Positions 42,365 through 50,680 of a stretch of 63,908 nt of DNA are shown piece after piece. Made by a program: the position numbers and the translations under genes. The notes below the pieces were generated by a model. The model ran no database searches, was not told the origin of the DNA, and saw nothing but the letters and a program-made list of their open reading frames with translations. The DNA is from an uncultured Eubacteriales bacterium (GTDB lineage: Bacteria; Bacillota; Clostridia; Christensenellales; Aristaeellaceae): assembly GCA_902790015.1 (NCBI GenBank), contig CADAQF010000007.1:1-63908 (forward strand), written 5' to 3'. How positions within the stretch are numbered: position 1 is the first letter of the stretch; every line of letters starts with the position of its first letter.

Positions 42365-43012
42365 ATGAAAAAAACCGCCGCTGTGCTGCTCGCGCTCTGC
42401 CTGTGCCTGCCCCTGTGCGCCCGGGCGGACCTTAAACTGCCCGACGGCCTGCTCCTCATCAGGGAGGAGGCCTTCATGGGGGATACCTCCCTGCCTCCTT
42501 CCGTCACCATTCCGGACAGGGTGACGGAAATAGGCGCCCGCGCTTTCGCCGGCTCCTCGGTCAGGCTCATGTATATTCCGGCCACCGTCACCACCTTCGG
42601 GGAGGATATATTTGACGGCTGTGAGGGCATCGCCCTGTCCGGCATCAGAGGCTCTGCCGCGCATCTTTATGCCGATGAGTACGGTATCCCCTTCACCGCC
42701 TATGACGAGGGCTCGCTTCTTGAGTTCACCGTACAGGAGGACGGCACGGCGGCCGTGACCGGCTACAACGGGGATGCGGAATATCTGGCCGTCCCGGCGA
42801 CGGACGGAGAGGGTCACCCGGTCACCCGGATAGGCTACATGGCCTTTTTCGGCAAGAGCCTGGTGGGCGTCACCCTGCCCGCGGGCATCGTTTCCATCGG
42901 GGAATGGGCCTTCGGCCAGTGCGCTGAACTCAGGCGTGTGAACCTGCCCGAAGGGCTCACCGCCATAGAAGGCTACGCCTTTTACCAGTGCTCAAGCCTG
43001 ACGCTTGAATGA
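42365..43012 (+). CDS. secreted BspA-type LRR protein
   Basis: The 215-residue protein has a signal peptide (MKKTAAVLLALCLCLPLCAR) and BspA-type repeats in two blocks: residues about 20-95 (LLLIREEAFMGDTSLPPSV, EIGARAFAGSS) and 155-213 (RIGYMAFFGKSLVGVTLP, AIEGYAFYQCSSL). There is no anchor or enzymatic domain. Repeats of this type mediate surface or matrix contacts, but the partner is unknown. The ribosome site is weak (GGAGAAAG 11 nt away). It is followed after 22 nt by a transglutaminase-LRR gene, so the two are likely a pair. Confidence 0.78.
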   Translation: MKKTAAVLLALCLCLPLCARADLKLPDGLLLIREEAFMGDTSLPPSVTIPDRVTEIGARAFAGSSVRLMYIPATVTTFGEDIFDGCEGIALSGIRGSAAHLYADEYGIPFTAYDEGSLLEFTVQEDGTAAVTGYNGDAEYLAVPATDGEGHPVTRIGYMAFFGKSLVGVTLPAGIVSIGEWAFGQCAELRRVNLPEGLTAIEGYAFYQCSSLTLE

Positions 43013-43034
43013 AACGGAAGGAGGAATAAGCAGT

Positions 43035-44501
43035 ATGTCTTTTACTATCAGGAAAAAGCTGCTTCTGCCGCTCATCTGCCTGCTCGCGCTTATCAGCGTT
43101 TGCGCGCTGGCGGACGGGCCGGTCAACCCCTACCGCCAGGAGGTGCTGTCCTTTTTTGAAAGCAGCCAGCGCTCCCTGCTCCTTCAGTCCAACGCCGCCC
43201 GGAATGATTTTTCCGTCACGACGGAGGGAACGTTTGACTTTGGCCAGTCCTTCACCTGGACCGTGACCCCCAAAGTCGCAGGTTCCTTCACTTATAACTT
43301 CCAGATGACCGAAGCGTCGGAGGAAGGCATCGTTTTCGCCTCCCACGGCTGGGTGTCTGATCAGAGTGTCACCTTCGTTCCCGTGGCCCCGGGGGATTAC
43401 CAGATGCGCATCTGGGCCCTGGATACCGCGCAAAATCAGCGTATCTACCTGTACGAGGGGAATTTCTCCCTCGCGCCGGACGGCGCGCACCCCACCACCG
43501 AGGAAAAGGCGAACGAGGTCATCTCCCTCATGGAGGCCTCCGGCGCCGGGGACGACTGGCATAAGGCCCTGTTCCTGCACGACTGGCTGGTGCAGAATGC
43601 CTCCTATGACAATACCTACAGCTATTACAGCCCCCAGGGTGTGCTGGTGCGCGGCACCGGCGTGTGCGACAGCTTTTCCCGCGCGTATATGCTGCTGCTC
43701 AATAAGGCGGGCATCAGCGTCAAATACATCAGCAACGCGAACCACGCCTGGAACGCTGTCTTTCTGGAGGGCGCGTGGCATCTGGTGGACACCACGTGGG
43801 ACAACGGCTCGCGCTCTTCCCGGTTCGGGTCCCACATGTATTTCTGCGTGACCAGCGAGCTGTTGGAGACGGACCACCCCCTTCCCCACACCCCGGCGGT
43901 TGCCTGCAGCAGTCTTGCGTGCAATTACATCGTAAGGACGAACGTTCTGGACGGTCTGATCACGGACCTGACCGATGACGCGGGACATATCCTCGCGCTT
44001 CCCCTCACCGCTTTTTCCGCCCGCTATTCTTACATCCCGGCGGACAATATGCTGTGGAGCGGCGCGGCGGTAGACTACGCCCTGGCGCCGGTCGCCTACA
44101 GGATGAACGGCGGCAGCTGGACGGTAAGAGGCGTGAATGTCTCAGGGACGGTATCCTATACCGTGGGCAGCGGAGAGCTCAGGTTCCGCTTCACTTCCGA
44201 AGGGACGATACCGCCCCGCGGCCCGTCCGGCCTGCTGACGCTGCCGGATTCCCTTGTTTCCATCGGGGAATTCGCCTATATCGGGGCTTCCTCCGTCGAA
44301 GCCGTGGCGCTGCCCGAGGGCCTCACCGCGATAGACAACGGCGCCTTCCGGGATACGGGCCTGCAGGCGGTGCTGCTGCCTTCGTCCCTGAACGCCCTGA
44401 CCTACGGCACCTTCCCCGCGGACTGCGCGCTGGTGTTTCACCGCGGCGCTTCCGTTATAGATGCTGTCACCTGGACAGACAGCATTTATCTGGCGGACTG
44501 A
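43035..44501 (+). CDS. secreted transglutaminase-like protein with a C-terminal LRR block
   Basis: The 488-residue protein has a signal peptide (ending about residue 27, SVCALADG), a beta-rich domain (about 55-155), and a transglutaminase-core domain with Cys in RGTGVCDSFSRAYMLLL, His in NANHAWNAVFL and Asp in WHLVDTTWDN. A BspA-type LRR block follows at the C-terminus (about 410-480, SIGEFAYIGASSVEAVALP). Such cores act as cysteine proteases or crosslinking enzymes outside the cell. The ATG at 43035 follows GGAAGGAGG. Sharing LRRs with the preceding gene suggests that they work on the same surface target. Confidence 0.82.
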   Translation: MSFTIRKKLLLPLICLLALISVCALADGPVNPYRQEVLSFFESSQRSLLLQSNAARNDFSVTTEGTFDFGQSFTWTVTPKVAGSFTYNFQMTEASEEGIVFASHGWVSDQSVTFVPVAPGDYQMRIWALDTAQNQRIYLYEGNFSLAPDGAHPTTEEKANEVISLMEASGAGDDWHKALFLHDWLVQNASYDNTYSYYSPQGVLVRGTGVCDSFSRAYMLLLNKAGISVKYISNANHAWNAVFLEGAWHLVDTTWDNGSRSSRFGSHMYFCVTSELLETDHPLPHTPAVACSSLACNYIVRTNVLDGLITDLTDDAGHILALPLTAFSARYSYIPADNMLWSGAAVDYALAPVAYRMNGGSWTVRGVNVSGTVSYTVGSGELRFRFTSEGTIPPRGPSGLLTLPDSLVSIGEFAYIGASSVEAVALPEGLTAIDNGAFRDTGLQAVLLPSSLNALTYGTFPADCALVFHRGASVIDAVTWTDSIYLAD

Positions 44502-44628
44502 CCGTTTTCCTGGGCGGCAGGGCCGTTCACCGACGAAAGCCGCCGGCCCTGAATGATACCCGTCCCGGTACCTGCCGCAACGGCGTATGATGTTTTTTTA
44601 TCGCGGATCAAAAAAGGAGGAGACGGGC

Positions 44629-45564
44629 TTGAGCGGATGGACCGAGGTGCTCCGCACGGTGCTGCCGGTGCTGCTGATGATTCTGACCGGCGTCCTGTGC
44701 CGCCGGAAGCATCTTATTTCCAGGGAAGGCATCGGCGCGCTCAAAAGCGTGGCGGTGAATATCACCCTGCCGGCCGTTTTGCTGCACGCCTTCGCGGTCA
44801 CCTCCTACACCTGGATGGACGTGCTGATCCCGCTGATCATGTTCTGCTTCTGCCTGGCCGCCTGGTATCTGGGAAGGCTTGGGCAAAGGCTTTTTCATCT
44901 GCCCTCCCGCTTTATTCCCTTTCTGACCACCGGCTTTGAAGCGGGCATGCTGGGCTACGCGCTGTTTCAGATGCTTTACGGGGCGGACAGGACGGCGGAA
45001 TTTGCCCGGATCGACCTGGGCCAGGTGCTCTTCGTGTTCACGGTCTACAAGATACTGCTGGGCCTGGATGGAAACAGGAAGCCTTCTGCGGGCGAACTGC
45101 TGCGGCAGATGGCGTTTTCACCCATCATCCTGGCCATTCTGGCAGGCGTCCTGCTTGGCGCGACGGGCCTGTATCAGGCCATGATCCCCTCGGGCGCGGC
45201 CGCCGTGCTGGACGCCTGTACGGATTTTGTTTCCGCCCCTACCAGCGCCGTCATCCTGCTGACGATCGGCTACGACCTGGTCTTCCGGGATATCCCCTGG
45301 AAAGAAACCTGGAAAGCGGTGGCGCTGCGGCTTTTCATCATGCTGGCGCTCCGGGCGGCATTCGCCGTGCTGCTCAGGGCTTTCTGGCCGGACTCCGGGC
45401 TTTCGGACGCGGCCAATATCATGTTCCTGCTGCCCGCTCCCTTTGTGCTCCCCGTGTTTGCGGATGACGAAAACCAGCGGGTATATGTCTCCTCCGTCCT
45501 TTCGGTATCCACCCTGGTCGCCGTGGCGGGTTTCGCGCTCCTGGCGGCGCTTCGGGGCTTCTGA
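44629..45564 (+). CDS. AEC family transporter (auxin efflux carrier-like)
   Basis: The 311-residue protein has about ten membrane helices in two five-helix halves. The family's broken-helix segments appear around NITLPAVLLHAF and in the second half around FLLPAPFVLPVFADDE. Bacterial members export or import small organic acids; the substrate is unknown. The start is TTG at 44629, 8 nt after AAAGGAGG. An in-frame ATG at 44587 would add 14 charged residues and has no ribosome site. Confidence 0.8.
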   Translation: MSGWTEVLRTVLPVLLMILTGVLCRRKHLISREGIGALKSVAVNITLPAVLLHAFAVTSYTWMDVLIPLIMFCFCLAAWYLGRLGQRLFHLPSRFIPFLTTGFEAGMLGYALFQMLYGADRTAEFARIDLGQVLFVFTVYKILLGLDGNRKPSAGELLRQMAFSPIILAILAGVLLGATGLYQAMIPSGAAAVLDACTDFVSAPTSAVILLTIGYDLVFRDIPWKETWKAVALRLFIMLALRAAFAVLLRAFWPDSGLSDAANIMFLLPAPFVLPVFADDENQRVYVSSVLSVSTLVAVAGFALLAALRGF

Positions 45565-45647
45565 GGAATACCCCTTCCCGGGTGCGCGCATGCGCATGGC
45601 CCTAAAAATACCCGCCGGATGGCCCATAAAAAAATCCGCCGGATTCA

Positions 45648-45676
45648 TTGACAAAGAAGCGGAAATGCGGTATATA
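45648..45676 (+). promoter_or_regulatory. promoter of prfC
   Basis: A perfect TTGACA and TATATA are separated by 17 nt. The expected start of transcription (about 45683) falls at the base of a terminator-like hairpin. Confidence 0.75.
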
Positions 45677-45680
45677 TTGA

Positions 45681-45708
45681 AGCGTTGTGTGCTGCACAAC
45701 GCTTTTTT
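45681..45708 (+). terminator. terminator-like hairpin in the prfC leader
   Basis: AGCGTTGTG and CACAACGCT form a perfect 9-bp stem with a 5-nt loop, followed by six Ts. The structure lies wholly between the promoter and the prfC ribosome site (GGGAGG), so it cannot end an upstream gene without also facing prfC. It may be an attenuator, a 5'-end stabiliser, or a block to readthrough. Confidence 0.7.
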
Positions 45709-45727
45709 GGAATGGGAGGCTGTAAAT

Positions 45728-47323
45728 ATGTCCGTGCTGGAACAGGAAGTCGCGCGCCGGCGCACCTTTGCCATCATCAGTCATCCGGACGCCGGAAAGA
45801 CCACGCTCACCGAAAAGCTGCTCCTTTACGGCGGGGCCATCCGGCAGGCCGGCAGCGTCAAGGCGCGCCGGGCCGAGCATTTCGCCACCTCCGACTGGAT
45901 GGAAATAGAAAAGCAGCGCGGCATTTCGGTGACCTCCAGCGCCATGCAGTTTTCCTATGACGGCTATCACATCAACATCCTGGACACCCCCGGTCACCAG
46001 GACTTTTCGGAGGATACCTACCGCGTGCTCGTCGCGGCGGACAGCGCCGTCATGCTGATCGACGCCGCCAAGGGCGTGGAAGAACAGACGGTCAAGCTCT
46101 TCAAGGTCTGCCGTATGCGGGGCATCCCCATTTTCACCTTTGTCAACAAGATGGACCGGGCGGCCAAGGATCCCTTCCAGCTGATGGAGGAAATCGAGCA
46201 GGTGCTGGGCATCCGTTCCTGCCCGGTCAACTGGCCCATCGGCATCGACGGGGATTTTCAGGGCGTCTACCACCGCGATGAAAAGGCGGTGGAGCTTTAT
46301 ACCAGCCTGGACCATGGCCGCACCATGGCGCAGAAGACCGTCATCGGCATCGACGATCCGGCGCTCACCGGCGCGCTGTCCGAGCGCTATAGAAAGCGCC
46401 TCGCGGACGAAATAGAGCTGCTGGACGAGGCGGGGGATCCCTTTGACCTGGACGCGGTCCGCAAAGGGGAGCTTACGCCCATGTTCTTCGGCTCCGCCGT
46501 GACCAACTTCGGCGTGGAGCCCTTCCTGGAGCGTTTTCTGCGCTATACGCCTGTGCCCTCCCCCCGCGAAAGCGACCAGGGAATGGTGGAGCCTACGGAC
46601 GAGCGCTTTTCAGGCTTCATTTTCAAGATCCAGGCCAACATGAACCCCGCCCACCGCGACCGTCTGGCCTTCCTCAGGGTGGTCAGCGGCACCTTCACCA
46701 AGTCCATGACCGTGTGGCATTCCGGCACCAACAAGGAGATCCAGGTCAAGCAGCCCCAGCAGTTCATGGCCGACGAACGCGAAAGCGTGGACACGGCCTA
46801 TCCCGGGGATATCATCGGCCTGTTCGACCCGGGCCTGTACCGCCTGGGCGATACTTTGTGCGTGGGCCGGAAAATGCGCTTCGAAAAGATCCCCGTTTTC
46901 GCCCCGGAGCGCTTTGCCCGCGTCCGCCCGCTGGACAGCATGAAGCGCAAGCAGTTCCAGAAGGGCATTTCCCAATTGTCTGAGGAGGGCGCCATACAGA
47001 CCTTCCGGCGCGACGAGACCGGCCTGGAGGAATTCATCGTCGGCGTCGTGGGCGAGCTTCAGTTTGACGTGCTTACCTACCGGCTCAAGGGCGAGTACGG
47101 GGTGGACCTGCTGATGGACCGCCTGCCCTACCGCTTCGTCCGCTGGGTCAGGGAAACGCCCGCGGATGTGGACAGCCTGAACCTGACCTCCACCACCGCC
47201 CGGGGCTACGACGCCCATGACAACCGCGTGCTCTTCTTTGAAAACGACTGGAGCATCCGCCTGGCCGGGGAAAAGAACAAAGGCCTGACGCTTGCGGAAA
47301 TTGCGCCGCGCGGGGGAGACTGA
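45728..47323 (+). CDS. prfC: peptide chain release factor 3
   Basis: The 531-residue translational GTPase has P-loop SHPDAGKTTLTEKLLLYGG, switch EKQRGISVTSS, DTPGHQDFSEDTYR and NKMDR, and the RF3-specific C-terminal region (FRRDETGLEEFIVGVVGELQFDVLTYRLKGEYGV). RF3 removes RF1/RF2 after peptide release and takes part in quality control of mis-decoded complexes. I chose the ATG at 45728 with GGGAGG 9 nt upstream; the longer frame upstream covers the promoter and hairpin. typA follows. Confidence 0.94.
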   Translation: MSVLEQEVARRRTFAIISHPDAGKTTLTEKLLLYGGAIRQAGSVKARRAEHFATSDWMEIEKQRGISVTSSAMQFSYDGYHINILDTPGHQDFSEDTYRVLVAADSAVMLIDAAKGVEEQTVKLFKVCRMRGIPIFTFVNKMDRAAKDPFQLMEEIEQVLGIRSCPVNWPIGIDGDFQGVYHRDEKAVELYTSLDHGRTMAQKTVIGIDDPALTGALSERYRKRLADEIELLDEAGDPFDLDAVRKGELTPMFFGSAVTNFGVEPFLERFLRYTPVPSPRESDQGMVEPTDERFSGFIFKIQANMNPAHRDRLAFLRVVSGTFTKSMTVWHSGTNKEIQVKQPQQFMADERESVDTAYPGDIIGLFDPGLYRLGDTLCVGRKMRFEKIPVFAPERFARVRPLDSMKRKQFQKGISQLSEEGAIQTFRRDETGLEEFIVGVVGELQFDVLTYRLKGEYGVDLLMDRLPYRFVRWVRETPADVDSLNLTSTTARGYDAHDNRVLFFENDWSIRLAGEKNKGLTLAEIAPRGGD

Positions 47324-47357
47324 CCCGCCCGGAAAACCGATTTAGGAGACTGATTTT

Positions 47358-47438
47358 ATGCCTATCCGCCGGATGCGTGTGATGGGGGAACTCAAGTTCC
47401 GCCCGCCCGATCCTCCTTCTTTTCGGAAGAGGCCCTGA
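47358..47438 (+). CDS. possible 26-codon leader ORF before typA
   Basis: An ATG lies 9 nt after AGGAG and opens a 26-codon frame that ends with TGA 38 nt before typA. The peptide is basic and proline-rich: MPIRRMRVMGELKFRPPDPP, then SFRKRP. Two PP pairs could slow the ribosome. No other gene fits in the 153-nt gap between prfC and typA. It may be a chance frame. Confidence 0.35.
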   Translation: MPIRRMRVMGELKFRPPDPPSFRKRP

Positions 47439-47476
47439 CTGAACGAAAGAATAACCGGAAAAGAGGAACATTTTAC

Positions 47477-49306
47477 ATGATTCGGGAAGATATCCGCAAC
47501 ATTGCCATCATCGCCCACGTGGACCACGGCAAGACCACCCTGGTGGACCAGATGCTCAAGCAGGGCAACGTCCTGCGCGCCAACCAGCAGATCGCCGACC
47601 GCGTGATGGACTCAAACGACCTGGAGCGCGAGCGCGGCATCACGATCCTGGCCAAGAACACCGCCGTTCATTACGGCGAACACAAGATCAACATCGTCGA
47701 TACCCCCGGCCACGCCGACTTTGGCGGCGAGGTGGAGCGCATCCTCAAAATGGTGGACGGCGTGCTTTTGCTGGTGGACAGCTTTGAGGGCCCCATGCCC
47801 CAGACCCGGTTCGTGCTGTCCAAGGCGCTGGATTTAAAGCTGCCCGTACTGCTCGTCATTAACAAGGTGGACCGGCCGGACGCCCGCTGCGAAGAGGTAG
47901 TGGACGAGCTGGTGGACCTGCTGGACGAGCTCAACGCCGACCCGGAGACCCTGGACCGCCCCATCATGTACGTGTCCGCCCGCAAAGGCACGGCCACGGA
48001 CGATCTCTCTGTCCCCGGCACTGACCTGAAGCCCCTGTTCGAAACCATCCTCAAATATATCCCCGCCCCCGAGGGGGACGATCAGGGCCCCGCGCAGGTG
48101 CTGATCTCCACCATCGACTATAACGACTACGTGGGCCGCATCGGCATCGGCCGCATCTCCCGCGGCAAGCTCACGGACGGCATGATGGTCGTCCGCTGCA
48201 ACGCGCGCAACGAGGGCGCGGTGACGCCCCCCTGGCGGCTGACCGCCCTGTCGGTGTTCGACGGCCTCAAGCGGGTGCCGGCCCAGGAGGTCTCCATGGG
48301 AGACATCGTGGCCCTGACGGGTCTTGCGGATATTTCCATCGGCGATACCGTCTGCGCGCCGGAGGCGGTGGAGCCGCTGCCCTTCGTGGCCATCACCGAG
48401 CCCACCGTGACCATGACCTTCTCGGTGAACGATTCCCCCTTTGCCGGCCGCGAGGGCCAGTACGTGACCAGCCGCCATCTGCGCGCCAGGCTCTACCGCG
48501 AGCTTGAAACGGACGTTTCCCTCCGCGTGATCGACGGTGATACGCCGGACTCCTTCGAGGTCTGGGGGAGAGGAGAACTGCACCTTTCCATCCTGATCGA
48601 AACCATGCGCCGCCAGGGCTACGAATTCCAGGTCAGCAAGCCGGAGGTGCTGTACAAGACCATCGACGGCCAGAAGTGCGAGCCCATCGAGCGCATGGTC
48701 TGCGACGTTCCGCAGGCCTACGCCGGCGCGGTCATCGAAAAGATGGGCCGCCGCCACGGCACCTTGGAGCATATGAGCGGCCTGGACCGGGTACGTCTTG
48801 AGTTCCTGGTGCCCAGCCGCGGCCTGTTCGGCTATCGCAGCGAATTCATGACGGATACCCGCGGCGAGGGCGTCATGAGCGCCGTGTACGACCACTACGA
48901 GCCCTATAAGGGCGATATCCCGCACCGCAGCGTCGGCGCCCTGGTCTGCTACGAGACCGGCGAGGCCACCCAGTACGCCCTTTACTACGCCCAGGAGCGC
49001 GGCACGCTGTTCCTTTCCTCCCAGACGCAGGTGTACGGCGGCATGATCTGCGGCCAGTCCAGCCGCCCGGGAGACATCGTGGTGAATGTCTGCAAGCAGA
49101 AGCACGTGACCAACATGCGCAACGCCTCCGCTTCGGAGGACAGCCTGCGCCTGGTTTCCGTCCACCCGCTCACGCTGGAGGAGTGCCTGGAATTCATCGA
49201 CGACGACGAACTGCTGGAGATCACCCCCAAGTCCCTGCGTATGCGCAAGCGCGTTCTGTCCCACGAGCAGCGGGCCAAGAACGCCGCGCGGACCAAGAAC
49301 GCCTGA
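47477..49306 (+). CDS. typA: ribosome-associated GTPase TypA/BipA
   Basis: The 609-residue GTPase has HVDHGKTTLVDQMLKQ, the switch ERGITILAKN, DTPGHADFGGEVERIL, NKVDRPDAR, and the BipA C-terminal domain with the conserved VPSRGLFGYRSEFMTDTRGEG and KSLRMRKRVLSH-type end. BipA binds the ribosome and helps 50S assembly and stress adaptation. AGAGGA precedes the ATG by about 8 nt. No promoter is obvious in the gap, so it may be co-transcribed with prfC. It is followed 19 nt later by a membrane protein gene. Confidence 0.96.
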   Translation: MIREDIRNIAIIAHVDHGKTTLVDQMLKQGNVLRANQQIADRVMDSNDLERERGITILAKNTAVHYGEHKINIVDTPGHADFGGEVERILKMVDGVLLLVDSFEGPMPQTRFVLSKALDLKLPVLLVINKVDRPDARCEEVVDELVDLLDELNADPETLDRPIMYVSARKGTATDDLSVPGTDLKPLFETILKYIPAPEGDDQGPAQVLISTIDYNDYVGRIGIGRISRGKLTDGMMVVRCNARNEGAVTPPWRLTALSVFDGLKRVPAQEVSMGDIVALTGLADISIGDTVCAPEAVEPLPFVAITEPTVTMTFSVNDSPFAGREGQYVTSRHLRARLYRELETDVSLRVIDGDTPDSFEVWGRGELHLSILIETMRRQGYEFQVSKPEVLYKTIDGQKCEPIERMVCDVPQAYAGAVIEKMGRRHGTLEHMSGLDRVRLEFLVPSRGLFGYRSEFMTDTRGEGVMSAVYDHYEPYKGDIPHRSVGALVCYETGEATQYALYYAQERGTLFLSSQTQVYGGMICGQSSRPGDIVVNVCKQKHVTNMRNASASEDSLRLVSVHPLTLEECLEFIDDDELLEITPKSLRMRKRVLSHEQRAKNAARTKNA

Positions 49307-49325
49307 GAAGGGAGTTGGGCGCTTT

Positions 49326-49919
49326 ATGTCAGACCTTCATCCCGCCGGGGAAACCCGGCCCCTTTTGACCGTGACGAGCGAACTGTCGGTCGCCGTGTAT
49401 GAAAAGGCGCTCAGGCACAACCAGCTTAAGCGCTGCGCCGTCAGTTTGTGCGCGCTGGTGGGGCTGATGCTTCTGGCAGACGTGGTTTTTTCCGCCTACT
49501 ACGCCGCCGCGGATCATCTGCCCTTTACGGAGCTCCTGCTGGACAGCATCCTGCATCAGTCCACAGCCATCTGGATCCTGTACGCCGTGCTGTTCGCCGT
49601 CTTCGTCGTGATGATGCTGGTGATCGAGCCCAGGCAGATGGTAAAACGCGTGCGGGAGATCGCGGGGGACACCTGGCGTCAGACCCTGACCTTTACGGAA
49701 ACCCTTCTCCACGTGGAGGAGGCCCGGAAGTCCGGCAGCGGCGCGCAGGATTTCCCCTGGGGCCAGATCGTCCGGGTCCGCAACCGCAAATATGATATTC
49801 TTATCAGGACCGGCGGGAAAAACGGCGTGTCCGTCTTCAAGGAAGTCCTCAAGCCCGGCGAGGAACAGAAGATCCTTGAAATCCTGCGCGCGCACTGCCC
49901 CGCGGCGAAGGGGCTTTGA
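49326..49919 (+). CDS. membrane protein with a YcxB-like C-terminal domain
   Basis: The 197-residue protein has two membrane helices (about residues 38-60 and 82-105) and a cytoplasmic C-terminal domain of the YcxB type (TLTFTETLLHVEEARKSG through FPWGQIVRVRNRKYDILI and VSVFKEVLKPGEEQKIL). The role of this domain is unknown. GGGAG lies upstream of the ATG. The gene follows typA closely and may be in its transcript. Confidence 0.65.
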   Translation: MSDLHPAGETRPLLTVTSELSVAVYEKALRHNQLKRCAVSLCALVGLMLLADVVFSAYYAAADHLPFTELLLDSILHQSTAIWILYAVLFAVFVVMMLVIEPRQMVKRVREIAGDTWRQTLTFTETLLHVEEARKSGSGAQDFPWGQIVRVRNRKYDILIRTGGKNGVSVFKEVLKPGEEQKILEILRAHCPAAKGL

Positions 49920-50003
49920 AAAGCGCATCATTCCGTTTTGCTGCCCCGCGTGGGATAACGGCCGTGCGGACGGCCGATACGTTTCCCCGAAGGAGGGTAT
50001 CCC

Positions 50004-50525
50004 ATGATCATACGTCCGGCGGCGGAGGGGGATATTCCCGCGGTCGCCGCCATCTACGACGCTCTGCATACCGAAGAGGAAAAAGGGCTTCGCGTCATCG
50101 GCTGGGTCCGGGGCGTCTATCCTACCGAGCGCACCGCCCGGGACGCCCTGCGCCGGGGAGAACTCTTCGTCGCCGAAGAGGCGGGCCGCGTGACGGCCGC
50201 CGCCGTGATCAACCAGCGCCAGGAGGAAGCCTACCGGCAGGCCGACTGGGCCTTTCCCGCCCCGGACCGGCAGGTGATGGTGCTTCACACCCTGGTCGTC
50301 GCGCCGAACTGCGCGGGCCGGGGCACAGGCAGCCGGATGGTGGCCTTCTATGAGGAATACGCCCGTTCGAAGGACTGCCGCTGCCTCAGGATGGACACGA
50401 ACGCGCGCAACCTGTCCGCCCGAAGGCTGTATCAAAGCCTGGGCTTCCGGGAAGCGGGCCAGGCCCCCTGCGTGTTCAACGGCATCCCCGGCGTCATGCT
50501 GGTGCTGCTGGAAAAAAAGCTGTAA
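50004..50525 (+). CDS. GNAT family N-acetyltransferase
   Basis: The 173-residue protein starts MIIRPAAEGDIPAVAAIYDA and has the acetyl-CoA-binding motif VVAPNCAGRGTGSRMV near residue 95. The C-terminal NLSARRLYQSLGFREAG is typical of GNAT enzymes. The acceptor is unknown. AAGGAGGG lies just upstream of the ATG, and an intrinsic terminator ends the unit. Confidence 0.88.
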   Translation: MIIRPAAEGDIPAVAAIYDALHTEEEKGLRVIGWVRGVYPTERTARDALRRGELFVAEEAGRVTAAAVINQRQEEAYRQADWAFPAPDRQVMVLHTLVVAPNCAGRGTGSRMVAFYEEYARSKDCRCLRMDTNARNLSARRLYQSLGFREAGQAPCVFNGIPGVMLVLLEKKL

Positions 50526-50543
50526 AAAGCTGTAAACAAAGAT

Positions 50544-50594
50544 AACGCCTGTACCGCGTTCTGTATGAAAAGCAGAGCCGGTACAGGCGTTTTT
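50544..50594 (+). terminator. intrinsic terminator after the acetyltransferase gene
   Basis: AACGCCTGTACCG pairs over 13 bp with its complement, separated by 22 nt, and is followed by TTTT. Confidence 0.82.
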
Positions 50595-50616
50595 GTGTCT
50601 GAATATAACATATCGG

Positions 50617-50648
50617 AAAAACAGAAAAGGGCCGCCACGGCCCCTTTC
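50617..50648 (-). terminator. terminator of the transketolase operon
   Basis: On the minus strand AAAGGGG-CCG pairs with GGCCCTTT with one bulge, followed by TCTGTTTTT. Confidence 0.55.
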
Positions 50649-50680
50649 TGCGCATATAGCCTATTGCGTTTTTGATAGCC

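Noticed and set aside
44517..44551. Hairpin CAGGGCCG/CGGCCCTG after the transglutaminase gene
   Set aside because: No T-run follows and the arms are far apart; not supported as a terminator.
47834..49264. A 476-codon minus-strand frame
   Set aside because: It is antisense to typA and has no family features.
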